Assembly (NCBI RefSeq): GCF_037042905.1
Contig: NC_087245.1
Coordinates: 26,350,501-26,414,500, forward strand
Reading direction: 5' to 3'
Source: Lytechinus pictus
Lineage: Eukaryota; Echinodermata; Echinoidea; Temnopleuroida; Toxopneustidae
Length of the DNA stretch: 64,000 nt
Translations under genes and position numbers: made by a program
Notes under the pieces: model-generated
Told to the model about the DNA's origin: nothing
The model's database searches: none
Seen by the model: only the letters and a program-made list of their open reading frames with translations
Part shown: positions 33,666-48,000 of the stretch, one piece after another
Position numbering within the stretch: position 1 is the first letter of the stretch
How the letters are laid out: the number at the start of each line of letters is the position of its first letter

Positions 33666-34170
33666 TTAAAGGACAAGTCCACCCAAACAAAAAGTTAATT
33701 TGAACGTTATGACATTTAAAAGTTCGCTTAATTTCACAAAACAGTTATATGCACATCTTGGTAGGTATGCAAATTGGCAGACTGATGACGTCACCCACTC
33801 ACTATTTCTTTTGTATGTTGTGAAACAAAGTTTTATTTCTCCCTGAACATGTGGAATTACCATTATTTTAACAGTTTATGGTTAAGTTAAGTTGGTCCTT
33901 CTTGTCAAATCTGTAAAAATTGAAATATTGTATTATTAAAAAAAAAAAATAAATAAATAAAAAATAGTGAGTGATGGACATCATCGACTCTCTCATTTGC
34001 ATATAACTGAGTTGTGCATTTAACTGTTTTGTGAAAAATAAGCGAAACTTAATAATGTCATAACTTTCTTATTTTAAATCCGATTTCGATGAAATTTGCA
34101 GCGTTATGTTTGTTTGATTTTTCTCTATCGATTCAAATCAACAATTTTCTGGGGTGGACTTGACCGTTAA
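33666..34170. mobile_element. Long-TIR MITE, AAGTCCACC family
   Basis: Left TTAAAGGACAAGTCCACCC, right GGGGTGGACTTGACCGTTAA. Left arm holds ATGCAAAT and a full CRE TGACGTCA (about 33770-33795); right arm holds ATTTGCAT and GGACATCATCG. Close relative of 11463-12056. Confidence 0.8.
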
Positions 34171-35904
34171 TAATTACACCATAAATTTATAATGTTATTC
34201 AACCCCATTGGTGTATTCATACACATTCATATAAAACTATATGGTGCATTTTTCACACCTGGGATATGGTATTCTATCACATCACCCATTAGTGTTTATA
34301 AATTACACTAACACCTTAGTTTTCTACGATCTATCTTTCCCTGGTCGAATAATATTTGAAGTATAGGCCTACATCTCACAATGTCACCTTGATCTCTTAT
34401 GCAAATGAATCGAATAGATAACCAAATAAAAACAATTACCATTGTCATTTGGCGAAGAGATAGCGAGAGAGCAGAGACAATTTTCCAGTTCCACAGTGCT
34501 TGGTTTTTATTCAGGGGATTATTACAATTTTATATTGCACGCTTGTCGTCTCAAAACGAAGGTAACTAGCCTCAAAAACAAATTGCTACCAATATTGTGG
34601 CTGTAATTGTTGTTGTGTGTATGGTTTTATGATTAATCATATTGTTTCTATATAAAATATTTATGATCTATAATTGAGACAGGCCTGTGTGTCATATTGT
34701 ATAGGTTACACAACATAAGATTGAAAATGGATTATCTCATCATTAAAATAATGTCCAGCCTTCATCAGATCTATTGAATTTCTATTCCATGCGATAAAAG
34801 TGTGATTCTGCGCACAATGATTATGATTGGTGATAATAGACTTCGGCTCTATACATAAATACATTTGCATTTTGTCGGTAAACGACACATATAGCATGTC
34901 GATCAAATTTCCAGGGGGTGCGAGTATATAGCTGATAAAATCGGGGGTGCTTCCCGCATCCCAGGGCCATCATTTCATATTGAAGCAAAATGCTAGCCAA
35001 GTGTTGGAAGGAGTGATTACTATTTTTTACGAGACAACGTTGCATCCATAAAAAAAAAAAAAAAACAGGGTCGCAAACTTTTTTTCCATGGTTAAGCCAT
35101 GCAGGGAATAACTCTTCCCTGCATTTAAGCGGAAATTGCAGTTTCCTTCGCTGGCGCGTTTTTTCGATTGCGTAATGTCATGTGTGAATATGTTATTCAA
35201 CAGTTCAATGAATCAATGTCAATGTCCTACATCATTTTTGCTTTTTTATTGTTCTGCCTAATGTAACACTGTGTTTTAAAATGTCAATGTTTGGCATGGT
35301 GAAAACAAAATAAAACAAACCAACCAACAGGGAGAGAAATAGGAGTCGTTTATTTAATTTTGTTTCATTTTTATTTCCAGGAACACAATAGTAATAGTGA
35401 TCGGATCAAACTATACAGCAACATGTTTTGCGGATCGAGAGTCAAACATTGGCGGAAAAAAGGGGGAATAGACCGAGGCGTAAACGAGGCAAAATTTCTA
35501 TTAAAAAAGTATCGAGGGACCAACAAGTTTGACCTTTTGTATTGAAAATCTAATTTTGTGCTAGATTTTCTATAAAAAAAAATTATTCGCCCTTCTACAT
35601 TTCCTTTTACATTTTGTCTCTTTTCATTTCTTTCTTAGTCGTGGAAAATCTCGAGACAGAATCCCTGCTTGATAAATGATGATGATCACATAGATGAAAA
35701 TATTACTAAATTGAATATATTTATTGTGTCTTCCTGATATTTTCTGATCGAGGTTTTAAAAGGGCAGAAAACTTGACGTTTAGCAGGAGTATGCAGGGTC
35801 ACGTTAAAGTGCATGGGCAATGATTTGTTTAAATTTCCGACAAGGCCCCCATAAAAAAAAGGGGAAAAAAGAGGAAAAAAAAACGGGGCGGGGAGGGGAG
35901 GGGT
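34171..35904. other. Intergenic, nothing recognised
   Basis: AT-rich, with an A-rich stretch (35300-35330) that could be the tail of an old retroposon. No gene supported. Confidence 0.5.
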
Positions 35905-36450
35905 TCTCACTCCAAAATTGTATACGCAAATATAGACTGAATTTGAAGCACATAAAAGAAAGAAAAGAGATTCTAAGTGGTAAATTTTAAAGTTTGTGTG
36001 AAAAGAGTTATGCACGTCGTCATGAATATTCATTAGATGGGCTGATGATGTCACCCTTTTCTTATGCTTTTACATGAAATCATAATTGTTTCATTTTTAA
36101 TACATGTGCGAGTGATTATGTCCCCCTTGTAATTAAATAAATAGCAGCAATGACTACGTAATGCACTTAAGCAGTTGTTATTCCAATATTTTTGGTTCTT
36201 GAAGGAATAAAAATGAATAAACCTAATTTCATATAATAAAATACAAAATAACAAATGGGGATATGACATAATCAGTTTGCTCATTAATGTTCATGAAGAC
36301 ATGCCTATATAGGCCTATAGAACTACTTCACCAGAATAATGCAAATTTTTAAAATGCCATGACTTTTTTGATCAAGTTTTCAGTGTTTTGTTTGTCTGAT
36401 TTTTCTTAATCTGTTTAAATAATATTAATTTCAGCTTGGAGTAAAGTTCT
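35905..36450. mobile_element. Diverged long-TIR MITE
   Basis: Interior words match the 11463 family (AATGTCATGACTTTTTTGATC, GTTTTGTTTGTCTGATTTTT, CTGATGATGTCACCC), and the ends ACTCCAA/TTGGAGT are inverted. Older and more diverged than the 33666 copy. Confidence 0.55.
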
Positions 36451-36466
36451 TCATATTTGTTTCCAC

Positions 36467-37035
36467 TCATTTAGACCATTCGTCGAATAGGTATATATAC
36501 AGCAACGTAGTGAAAAAAAGGAAAGCTCGCAAATATTGGATCACAAAATAATGATGAATAATATTTTTGTTCTTGCTTTCGTTTGCCGTTTTCTTTCTCT
36601 CCTAATATAGTAATTATGTCTAGGGGACGATTATTTTGTTCAGCTGTAGCCTACTATGATGCATTATAATCTTTGCTGTCATAAAGGATGATTTATGTTA
36701 GTAAGATTTTGAAAACGAATCATATTATTTTTGCATGGAGTACCCCTTTAAGGCCATTAAAAGTTCTTTTTTTCCCCAATCATTCAGACCATTCGTCGAA
36801 TGAGTATACAACAACGTATAGTTAGTGAAAAAAAGGAAAACCCGCAAATAGGCATATGGATCACAAAATAATGATTTTTTTTCTTGCTTTCGTTTTTCGT
36901 TTTCTTTCTCTTATATAATAGGCCTCTAGTAATTATGTCTTTAGGGGACGATTTGTTTACGGCCTAGCTATACTACGATGCATTATATTTTTGTTATCAT
37001 AAAGGCTGATTTATGTTAGTAAGATTTTGAAACCA
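36467..37035. repeat. Direct duplication, ~255-bp unit
   Basis: 36470-36720 and 36780-37033 share AGACCATTCGTCGAAT, GTGAAAAAAAGGAAA, GGATCACAAAATAATGAT, GGGGACGAT, GATGCATTATA and TGATTTATGTTAGTAAGATT in the same order. Short spacer between copies. Confidence 0.85.
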
Positions 37036-39022
37036 AAAGTGCACGCAAGTGTTTTCTCAACACACGAATATCAGTGGGCAAAATTATATATTTGAGGTTA
37101 AAGAAAAGAAATGTGATGACAGCGGTGAATAATGATGACGACTCAAATTAAGATGAACAAGATTAAGAACTTATACAGGCTATACGGGAGGGGGGTGAGT
37201 GAGTCATGATAAACCATTCATATTCAAAGGAATATATTTGTCTGTCCCGTTAAAGTAAAAATTTTAATTTCACTTCACCTCTAGGCCTATTCATTACGAA
37301 ATGTTATCCCTGTCTTTCCAATATATTTTCACTTATTTCATTGATTGATACCCCCCCCCCCCCCCGTTTTCCCCCAAATTGAAGGTCCTGTATCTAGTTT
37401 CATCAAGCCTTTTCCATCATATTTTTTCATTGAATCAACATAATAGAAGAGTTACCCCCCGGCCCCCCCCCCCATAGTGATGATAAAAAACACCCCTCCC
37501 CCATATGAAATAGGCTCATCTTGGTGGCTACTGCACCCGAAATTGCTCGGCTAGCTGCATAGAGATGTATACTCAGTGTCACTGAAACTAGTTTTGTGGC
37601 TCAAGCTCAACCTCACGGAATTCGCCTTGAACCAAGTCGACCATCTCCGTATATCAACCGAGTATCGATTCACTGCCCCTATATAGTGCCATTTTTTACT
37701 CATTATTTAGAAATGACAGGTACTTTCAAAGAATTTTTTTCTTATATTTTATGCCATCAGACCGAGCGTATCAAAATAAATAAAAAAGAAAGAAACATTT
37801 TTGCGTACTTAAAATACAAAGGCGTGCAGTTGCCCGGTTCCGTGACCAAAAGAAAAAAAAGAGAAAAGGGTGAAGTATGATATTATTTTCTGAATAATAT
37901 TATGTCGAAATCTGCGACAAAATTGGATTTTTATTATAATGTCGAAATTTTGCTCGTCCTCTTCGCTCTCTCAACTTTTTAGGCCTATATATCTTACCTG
38001 ATACGCCATGGACGCCATCTCGCCATCCCTCAACTTTTTTGGCTCATTATGCCAGTGTATTATTTGCCTAATTTCACTTTTAGAGAGGTAACATTATCGT
38101 GATGTGAGATAACACTGCATGGCCTCAGAACTTCATTGATGAAAAAAAAAAAACTGTCAGCCGGGCCCAGATCATCTCAAACTGATGGTGCAAGCTGGGT
38201 TCTGGAAATTTAGAACAATAATTATTGACTGAATTAACTTGAAGAAGGAATATCGAAGTGCTCACGTTCTTAAGTAATTAGTGCAGGTATAGGGCCTATA
38301 AGAATGGCCACGACCTTTTCTCTTCCAGCCGTCAAATAAAGTTGCAAAGCAAATAGTGACAGGCTCTTGCTTGACTGATTTTCTTTGATGGTTTGTTTTA
38401 AAAAAAAAAAATCTTCACTCCGAATGAAGGTGATTTTTGTCAAGAAAAATTTGACAAGCAAAAAAAAAAGAAAAGGTTCTCAATTCATAAAGAAGATTAT
38501 TTTGTCATGCCCGGTGGTAATTTTGTGATATATTCAGATATTTCACCAGTCCTTGATTTTGCTTTCAACTTCATTCTGCGGCCCTTGCTTAAGTTATAAT
38601 CTGCATTTTATTTTGTTCTGATATATTTGTATCATTGTATGCATCATCAGCCACCAGCCAAAATGTGGGAAACATAATAAAAACAACGAATTATTATTAT
38701 TATGCCTAAATTTATAGGCCTACATTGTACGGGGTCGTAATATTGAAGGTCGAGTTGTATAAAAGCAGCGCATATGAAAAACGGTACCGGTACGTACCGG
38801 TATTTGTATACATTACGGTACTGTATAGTGCATGCAGTGTATGCGCTATATATGCAGTGCGTCGCGAATTAATTGGAACTGCATCTGTCGACGAGCTAGG
38901 GCAACACTTTTGGGATTAACGTTCGTGTTAATTAACTTCGGAGAGTGACCAACCAAGTACAGGCCGTTAAACTTACTTTTACCTTTGCTACTTGAAAGTC
39001 AGAGGAAGTAAAATAATCAATC
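37036..39022. other. Upstream region of SPATS2
   Basis: C-run at 37351-37367, a GGCTCATTATGCC repeat at 37960-38060, and an ATAATAAAAAC...(ATT)n tail at 38670-38700 like a LINE 3' end. 38780-38990, with ACCGGTACGTACCGGT palindromes, is the likely promoter and 5' UTR region; no TATA box is certain. Confidence 0.5.
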
Positions 39023-39047
39023 ATGCCGCGAAAGAATGCTGCTCAAG
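39023..39047 (+). CDS. SPATS2: SPATS2 coding exon 1 (MPRKNAAQ)
   Basis: Eight codons plus one base before the donor CAAG|GTAAGA. The short basic start resembles vertebrate MSRKQN. The exon is too short to identify alone; it is supported by phase, a strong donor, the upstream in-frame stop and the homologous start. Confidence 0.75.
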
Positions 39048-42000
39048 GTAAGATTCAGAAGATCAAAACAAAAGTTATATTAATCTCACAAGCCCGAATA
39101 GCCGAGGCACTGCCGCGCTGCTCTGCCTGCGCTCTGGCCGCTGTATGATAGACCTACCGTACCGGTACCTAATTAATGGCTATGCTGCTCTGGCCTGGAC
39201 CGGGTAGGTTATTCGCGTATTTGCAGCCTGGCTTAGTCGTGTGGAGGAAAAAAAAACGAATTTTTATTTACTTTAGTTTTATACTTTTTGCTCTTTTTAT
39301 GTAGTAGGCCTAACGTTAGACGTAATACTAATACCAAAGCTTTGGTCTCTGTAATTTTAAATATTGGTTGCTGGTTGTTCCGCTGAATTCTGTTGCTTGT
39401 TGTTGGCTCCACTCACCAATTACAGTCTACACTCCCAGAGACCGAAGTAACTCGGTCTGTATATAGTGTACAGCCACAGGGACTCAATGGCTATATATGT
39501 TTATGTATCAAGTTTGGATAAACCTAGCCTGGAGGCGTCTGGGGAGTAAAAATCATGGTACTATCGTACACTTACTCTCCAAACGCCTGGGTCGGGAAGG
39601 TATGCCTCGCTGTAGAGGCTAGCCTAGGATTACCCATGGTGATTTATTTAGGTCTAGTTTCACCAATTTTTATTTTTTGTAAAGCGCCAAAACTAAAGTA
39701 CATGGGCAAGTTTTATGTTTACCCCCATTTTTTATCAAATTTTCTAATTTTACTTGAATACTTATTTTTAAAATCGAAGAAATGCAAGTAATTTTTTAAT
39801 CCAAGTTGGCAGCTATACTGTATACAGTGTAGAGCTGCCAACTTGGATTAAAAAATTACTTGCATCTGCCGATAGATATCAGGAATTGTAAAATATTTGT
39901 TTTAATCAATAAATATCATATAAATTACTTTATGATATTTATCAACCGAAACAAATATTTTATTAATCGGCAAATGCAAGTATTTTTAAAATCTAAGTTG
40001 CAGCTCTGCACGCGTGTGGTATCTAGGTATCGATAACAAAAGAATGGAAAATTGCGACGTAAACAGACGGGGTAAGTGAATGCTCTTGCTCTTAATTTTC
40101 TTCGATTTTAAAAATAAGTATTCAAGTAAAATTAGAAAATTAGATAAAAAATGGGGGTAAACATAAAACTTGCCCATGTACTTTAGTTTGGGCGCTTTAC
40201 AAAAAATAAAAATTGGTGAAACTAGACCTAAATCACCATGGGAAATCCTAGCCTCTACAGCGAGGATACCTTCCGACCCAGGCGTTTAGAGAGTAAGTGT
40301 ACGATAGTACCATGATTTTTACTCCCCAGACGCCTCCAGGCTAGATAAACCATGGAAGTGGGAGTTGCGTGACAGCTGAAGTAAGTCACTGTTTTTTCCC
40401 CTTTTAAGTTCATTTTTCCCTTTTTGGTGCATTTCAGGCCAAAACAGAATAATAATAATCTTTAATTTGGCCCAATTATGTTTATATAAAGACAAAAATT
40501 GATGAGCCCCATCAGGGAAATTTTGCATTGTTTACCCCTCCCCTAATGGCGACTGTAGTCACTGTATGATAGCGAGCCGTCTGTGTACGAGGAGAAATAA
40601 AAAATAATGTTAAAAAACTCCTTGAAACAGATGGCTGCCAGCTGTCTATTAACCCAGGGAGCTCCGGCCAGCAAAGCGGGCCGGAGCCCAGGAGTCGACT
40701 GTGCAAAACGAGGGAGATACGGGACTGGGGTAGATTGGGGTCTCAATAGTAATCTTAATAAAATGTGGAAACAGAAATTATGCACTTACCACGATTATAT
40801 GGATGAAGGTCTATCATGACACACAAATCCTGACATGGAGGCACAGACTGGAACCTCAAAAAAACAAAATATAGCCTCGGTCTCGATCGGCCATTTTGTT
40901 TTGAATTTCGAAAGAAGGAGAGGTATCGCAACAGAACTTTTCTTTTTTTGAGGTTCCAGTCTGTGCCTCGATGTCAGGATTTGTGTGTCATGATAGACCT
41001 TCATCCATATATTATAATCATGGTAAGTGCATAATTTCTGTTTCCACATTTTATTAAGATTACTATTGAGACCCCAATCTACCCCAGTGTCTCCCTCGTT
41101 TTGCACGGTCGACTCCTGTGCTCCCTGGTTTAGCTGTCTATATGCGCGCATGCCGACTGAGTTGTGTTTTTAATTTGTCACCTCTCTTCTCTTGTGTGTT
41201 GGCATGGTTGTCTGTTGATCATTTTGATGTAGCCTTGAGGACTTTGTGATGACATTTTTTAATATTTTGACATATACATGTAGATCTACTTATTCGTCAC
41301 GAAGCCTTGAAAACCTTCCTCATACAGGCTAAGCGAGACATATAAACACAGATGGATTTCCATAGGAAATCCATTATTAAACCTACTAATCACATAAATT
41401 TGTTGCATTTTCTTTATTTATACACCTTCATATGCCTATTATGCGAATGAAGGTGCAAAAAAAAATGTTAGTTTAAATATGAAAAATGAGAGGTTTCTTA
41501 CCAGACCAATCTCGTGTAGATCCCTTGATCCATTTGTAAACACCGCATATACAATAAGTTTGACCCTTGAACTGCCTCGTTATGATGTAGCTTCAATATA
41601 GCAATGTTACAAAATGCTGTTTGGAAGAACAATTTATTGATAAAAATTATTATTTAACAAATTCAATTTGAAACTTGATGATAAATAATTATTATTTACA
41701 ATAAAGTTTCTAATTTTAATTTTTGTTAAGTAATAATTTTATCTATAATTTAATAAAATTTTGGTTTAAAATGCTATCAGCAGTTGCAATGTTAAATATG
41801 AAGGGAATTCCCTTCTTGACTACCGGTACATAGTTTGCGAAGCATAGTCCCATTTGAGTGTCTAGGCTCCGTGATGGAATGACAATATCAAAATCATTAA
41901 AAAATATCATCACAGAGTCCTCTAAAAACTCTAGGCTGGGGTAAACAGGCAATTATGCAATATGAAGTAAATATCATTATTCTGCCATCTATGATCTAGA

Positions 42001-45000
42001 CTAGTTTTAATTTTGATTTCATAAATCTTGAAATTTTGGCACTGACAGTTGCAGATCTTGGGGTGACTCTAAAAAGAATGGTCACCCTGGAGCATGCATT
42101 TGGGTAGACAGCTGAAATCCTTTTGTTTGGAGGAGTATTTAAACATTTTAAAAGCTTTTTGTAATGTTGAGTGGAGCCAACGTACATACCGGAATAACCA
42201 ATGTACAGAGACTGAAGCTTTTGGTCAAGATAGCATTTGGGAGAATTTTAGTGGCAATTTTGACTGTCATGAGGGCAGAGTCTCCTGGCGCCCCCATGTA
42301 TTTCCTACACTGCCAGGACTGAAACTTTCAGTCTGATCCTTGGCTTGATCTTGGCCACAATTCTCTTATAAATAGCATTGTGTTGAATTCTAATTTTGAA
42401 TGGCTGTGGTTCACTATTGTCTGTTGGATGTACATGTACTGTACCTGATTGAGACCTACATGTATTATTTTCATGCAACTTGGCTCATCCCCCAGCACAC
42501 CGTCAGAATATTTTGATGGGGGGGGGGGGGGCATGCCAGCTGAAGGACCTTGATTTTTTTTGTAATGAGAGTTGCAAGTGCTCTGGAGTCTGGACCAATC
42601 TTTTTAACAGTCAAATATACTGGCTGGTGCTGGGAGGAGGGGGGGGGGGGGGGGGAGGGGGCTATCTATTGAATTACACTGTGATACATGTATGCTTGTG
42701 TGTTAGATTAAGTTAGTGGCCACTTTACATATTGAATAATGCACGTTCCTAAATACCAAGATAACTGATTCAATAATGGCCTCTAGCCTGTGTGTTACAA
42801 TTTGTGACACCACTGACATAATTGCTGTATAAAGTAATAATTTTACAGTACAGTTATGAGATCTTACAATGACAGATGCATGAATTTCAACACTTCGCAT
42901 TAAGTTGGCACATACTTGTACATGTAATGGACGTAGAAGTTCAACTTCAAGGTATATATGTAAAAGAAGAAAATGCACTGGAATCTGAAACTTAGAAAAC
43001 TGAAGAAAAAGCAAAATTATACTTTAATACTACATGTAACAACATATTTAGGTCTACCCATACCGGGACAACCCAAGTACGGTGTGTCATCTTCCAAGCA
43101 AGAGTAGCCCTTTATTGTTTTGTCTGCATAGCACACCCCACCTATTATTGTTAAGGGAACAATAGAAAGTATGCCTGCTGATTGTCATACCACGGTGATA
43201 ACCAGTGCAATGCACTGCACTGGGTTCAGTGCCTCTCCCATTCATGAAGCGGATATGGTGGATGGTTTATTAAATGATAATAACGTTAAATGTGAAGTTT
43301 ATACATACTCAGTACTGTGTAGGCCTATAGTGTATTCACTTTTATTATTTCAAATCTATACCAAGTTGTTTGTCTGGACATGATGTAAACTCCAAATATG
43401 AACAGCAATTTCAAGATACATGTATTTGCAAGTAAACTTTGTTGGAAAATATCATCACTACAATAAGAACAACTTTTTATTTATTATCTGTGCTTCATGG
43501 TGCATGGTACATGTAAAATTCAAATGGAAAATAAGATTTTCTTGAGTGTCATTCAGACATCCGACCCCCATCCAACAAGTGGAATTTCAAAACACCATTC
43601 TGATGTGAATTCACTTGCAGTTGTGTTGCATTTGCCTTTAATACAAGAAAGTCTCGCTTTCTACAAATGTGAATGTAGACAGTATATACATGTAGTACAA
43701 TGTTATGATGTGTCATTTGAAGAGGTTTTCAAATAATTTGTTTTAAAGGTGGAGTCATTTCTAGTCATACATCTGTCCCTATTTAAACTTAACAAATCCC
43801 AGATTTTATTTTGTAAACACACAATTTAATAGTATAATGCTTCACAGGCAGTGACTAACTGGGGATTAAAAGGTCCTGTGAATTCAGTGCACTCACCTGT
43901 GTATACCCTAACTTCTACTATTGAGTCTTCGAAAATGTATTTTTTTACAGAGAGAGACTTGTTGTTTTGTGGCCATTTTGTAGCAGTTTTAAAGCTTTTT
44001 TGTAGCCCCTTTGAAAAATGGATAGACAAGTAAATGTACATGAAATGGCTGCATGTCTAAAGCGGCAAATTTTGTCCACTTTGCACAGCTTTCCTCACTA
44101 TGTGTACGATGCAGCAAATAAATAAGAATATTACTCTACTTTCCTTGATGATTTGTGTACTGTATGCTTTTCAAATTTTATCTTTAATAGGGAAATAATG
44201 ATCAACTTGATATTTACATGTATAATAAATGTATTTCATAATCCACGGGCCACCGACGTACATTGTCATGAAAGGCCTTGTGGGTTTATAGTGAGAATTG
44301 AAAAAGTTTAAGAACCCTAGATACTTTCAGAGTAATCCCAGAAAAAAAAAGGTTTGTGTGACTTGTTTCTGTGATTTTAAAACTTGAAATTATAGAAACC
44401 TCTGTTGATTGGTGTGGGTCCTCCATTCTCTCAGGATTAACATCAAGGAGTGATGTCACGATATAAAGAGCGCAACTTGCGCACACTTTCTCACCAAAAA
44501 TTCAGGGATACATTGATACAAGTACAGCATACATATTATCAGACTTTTCTTCAAAATTTGCTAGTCCATAATCAAACTTTATTGAAAAGACAAAGTTTGG
44601 TACAAGTGGAGACAGTGGATATATCCTGTCAACATAATCGATTTTCTTGTACTGTACATTTAGTAAACATGTCTGTATGACTTCAATGAGCAAGAGGCAA
44701 TTATTAACAATTGTTCTACTAAAAACAATGAGTATAATAAACCTTGGCTTAGAGACCATGACCCACATTGTCATGCATCCACAGTTGTTATCATTGCTAT
44801 TAAAACTTTTTAGTGGTTAAACTGTGCTTGTGGACAGTTACATTTACATTTTGGAAATACCATTATTAAATCTCCGACTTTGCCTAATCTTGGACTTTGA
44901 CAGAGGTGTCTTGGTTTTCCCATGTTATGTAAACATGAAGAATGAAAGCCCTATTCAATGATGACTTTGAGCTTATCAATTACTCCCTCTGTATACACGA

Positions 45001-48000
45001 ACATGCAGGTCATATATTCTTTTTGCTTCTTACGGTTGTCGCAACTATCAAAGGATCCTAGAAAGCACTTTGTACATCAGTATATTGTAGTACAGTAGTC
45101 TTTGATATAATGACCATTATTTTGGTAAAGAATGATACATGCACTGTTCTTCATATGGTGTATTCTTGATTTTATAAGAAGAACACACTGAAAAGCAAAC
45201 TAAATCCCTGTAATACATAGCCTCTTGTGGAGGCCCTGTCGGCTGCTTTAAGCTTTCCTAAATTTCACCGACTTTCTTTTGTTATTTTATTGTTTTTACC
45301 AATATACCGACCAAAAACTGGTCGGTAAAAATCATCCAATGAGAGCGCGGGCTGCTATGATGTCATATTGAATATTCATGAGCTCATCTTGAATGGCGAC
45401 CCGTGGATTCTTGGCTAAGAGTGACGACGAAATATCAAAGAGCATTGAATATGCCTCTAAAATGCTGAATATTGACCGATTTAAGGATTTGCAAGTCGAT
45501 AAAATTAAATCTGCACTGAAAGGACGAGATGTTTTTGTAAATCTACCCACAGGATATCAAAAAAATGTTATCTTTCATGCGATTTCACTGTGTGTTGATT
45601 ATCGTTCTCCGCGGTGCAGTGAGGGAATGCTGGAGTAGAGTTGTTTCCCCTTGACTCGAGTCTGACCCGCGGCTGACCAGTATCTCCCGGCAAGTTTCGG
45701 GGCGGTGATGGGTCTTTTACGGCCAGTACTAGTAGTAGTAGTAGTAGTACCACTGCTTGTACATGTAGCACTTTGCTGGTTATATCCCCTTTAGTGTCCA
45801 GCAATTAATCGAATCCCCTGCAGAATAGTGGACTACTATAGTATTCCGAACCCCGGACAAAACGGCTTTGACATTTCATTGGTTTACTAGGTGACCGGTG
45901 ATATTACAACTCATGTATATTCATTAGGAAGACGTTCCTCATGAATATATAATTCAGATCAGATGTCAAGAGGCCCTGGCTCGCGCCATCCCTCGCTTCG
46001 CTTGGGAAGCAGCCGCCTGGGCCTCGACAAGAGGCTATGTAATACACTGTACAACAAGCAATTACTCTCAGCTTATCAATTCTATAGATCCACATTCATG
46101 TACAGTTTGTTTCCTCCATGTACATGTAGGGGAAGGCGGGGTAAGTTGAGCATAGGGGCAAGTTGAGCCACCACCCCCAGGCCAATAATGAATGAGTCGG
46201 GCATCGTGGTGGTGCCATGTATTGATGACCCATTGCATAACCTCTAACCCCACCACATTTTTTTCAACTTTGAAACAAAAAGTACTTTTTTAGAGGGAAA
46301 ATACAAATTTCAGCCAAAAAAGTAAAAAAGGGTGTAAAATAAATAAGTGCTTTTTCCACGCACATGTCTTTAAATATAATAAAGACATAAGAACAAAATT
46401 GTTAGTCCAGGTATGGATCTTCAGTCTTGTCGTAGTTTTTACATGATGGATGCATACGAAATGTGTGGATGCAAAATTATCGCATTAAGTTAGGACTGGG
46501 GTAAGTTGAGCAAACCAACATGGGGTAAGTTGAGCCACAGTTATTCTTATGGTAATGTGTATAAAAAACAAACAAACCTTAAAAAGCCATCGATATGCAG
46601 GCAGAAAGGAGCAAATTTACATGACTGTTCTTTTCCTTTTAGAGGATGTTGGTATTTATAGAGAATAAGCGAGTGAAAAGACTTTAAATAAAAAAATTGA
46701 CATGGTGGTTCTTCCCCCATACATTTTGTACATAGTTTTTGGGGCTCAACTTACCCCAAAAGGTGGCTCAACTTACCCCACAGATGGGGCAAGTTGAGCC
46801 ATTTGACATCTCTTTTTTCAAAGGTGACAGTGACTTTCAGTGTGGGGGTAGGAAGTTATATAGGTGAAAATATTTCAGAAGAATTAGATTTTAAGGCAAG
46901 GTATTTATTTCTACAAGACCATTAATCATATCAATTCTAACATGCAAAATGCAAAAAGTGTCACAACTTACCCCACCTTCCCCTACTTGTTAATCTGTCA
47001 AAGGAACTGAGAAAGCACTTGTACTCACTTGAGGAGCACAGTCCAAAAAGTAGTTTAATGACCATATTAGAAAATATTACGATGCAAATGAAGCGCAAAT
47101 AAAGGACAATCTACATGTACGTGTAATCTGCATTGTACATGTCATGTTCATGTATTTTATTGAGCTATGTAGAAACCTAGGATTGTGACCATTGTAGGCC
47201 TTAATTGAAAAGAAAACAACGGAACAAAAACAGAAATTTATGTGAAATGTATTTGAGGTCTTTAACAAAGTATTTGTGACACTGTGCAAACAGTATCCAT
47301 ACAAGATGCATGAACTCATTATCGTTTTACAAGTACCGGTATATTCTTAGATTTATGTGCACATTGTTTGATGATTGGATTAAAATGGCTTTGTTTTCAG
47401 GATCAAAGGTTACAGATTATGTTCTCATTGTATTCTTTTATCCTTGCCGAATCCATTAACCATTTGACTTTCATATTTGCAAAGTGTTGTTAGTGCTACA
47501 GGTATCTTGGAAGGTATTATTAAAGGGAAATGTGCTCCTTGCACCACGGTCAGGGGGAGGTTGCTCAAAAAATGACTTAACAAAAAAAAAGAGAAAATGA
47601 AATGAAAAAGAAGACCCCCACCTAAATGTACAATGTGTATGTATTTTTTTTTTAAATCAAGATTTAAAAGTGGACAGCATTTTAACCCAGCCTGACCCCA
47701 ACTTTGAATGTTGGAAGTGGTGCAAAATAGCACTAGCAGATTTATACCCCACCAGTTACAGGTATTTTTTCTCTAAACTCTGTATAATACCGAGAAAAGA
47801 GTGAAAGATAACATCTATAGCCAACATGTACAATGTGGTCTGTCTATGGAGGTAGATATTTTGTTGTAGCCCTCATACATGTACATGAATGTTGATTTGC
47901 TTAAAAATGAACTTGTGTTTTTGAAACTAATATTTTTGCTTGTACACATCATCATGGTACGCAACAATAGTAAAAATGCCACTTTCCTTGATTATGAAAG

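Noticed and set aside
35686..36054. 122-codon minus frame
   Set aside because: Lies in and next to a diverged MITE with low-complexity stretches; no family recognised.
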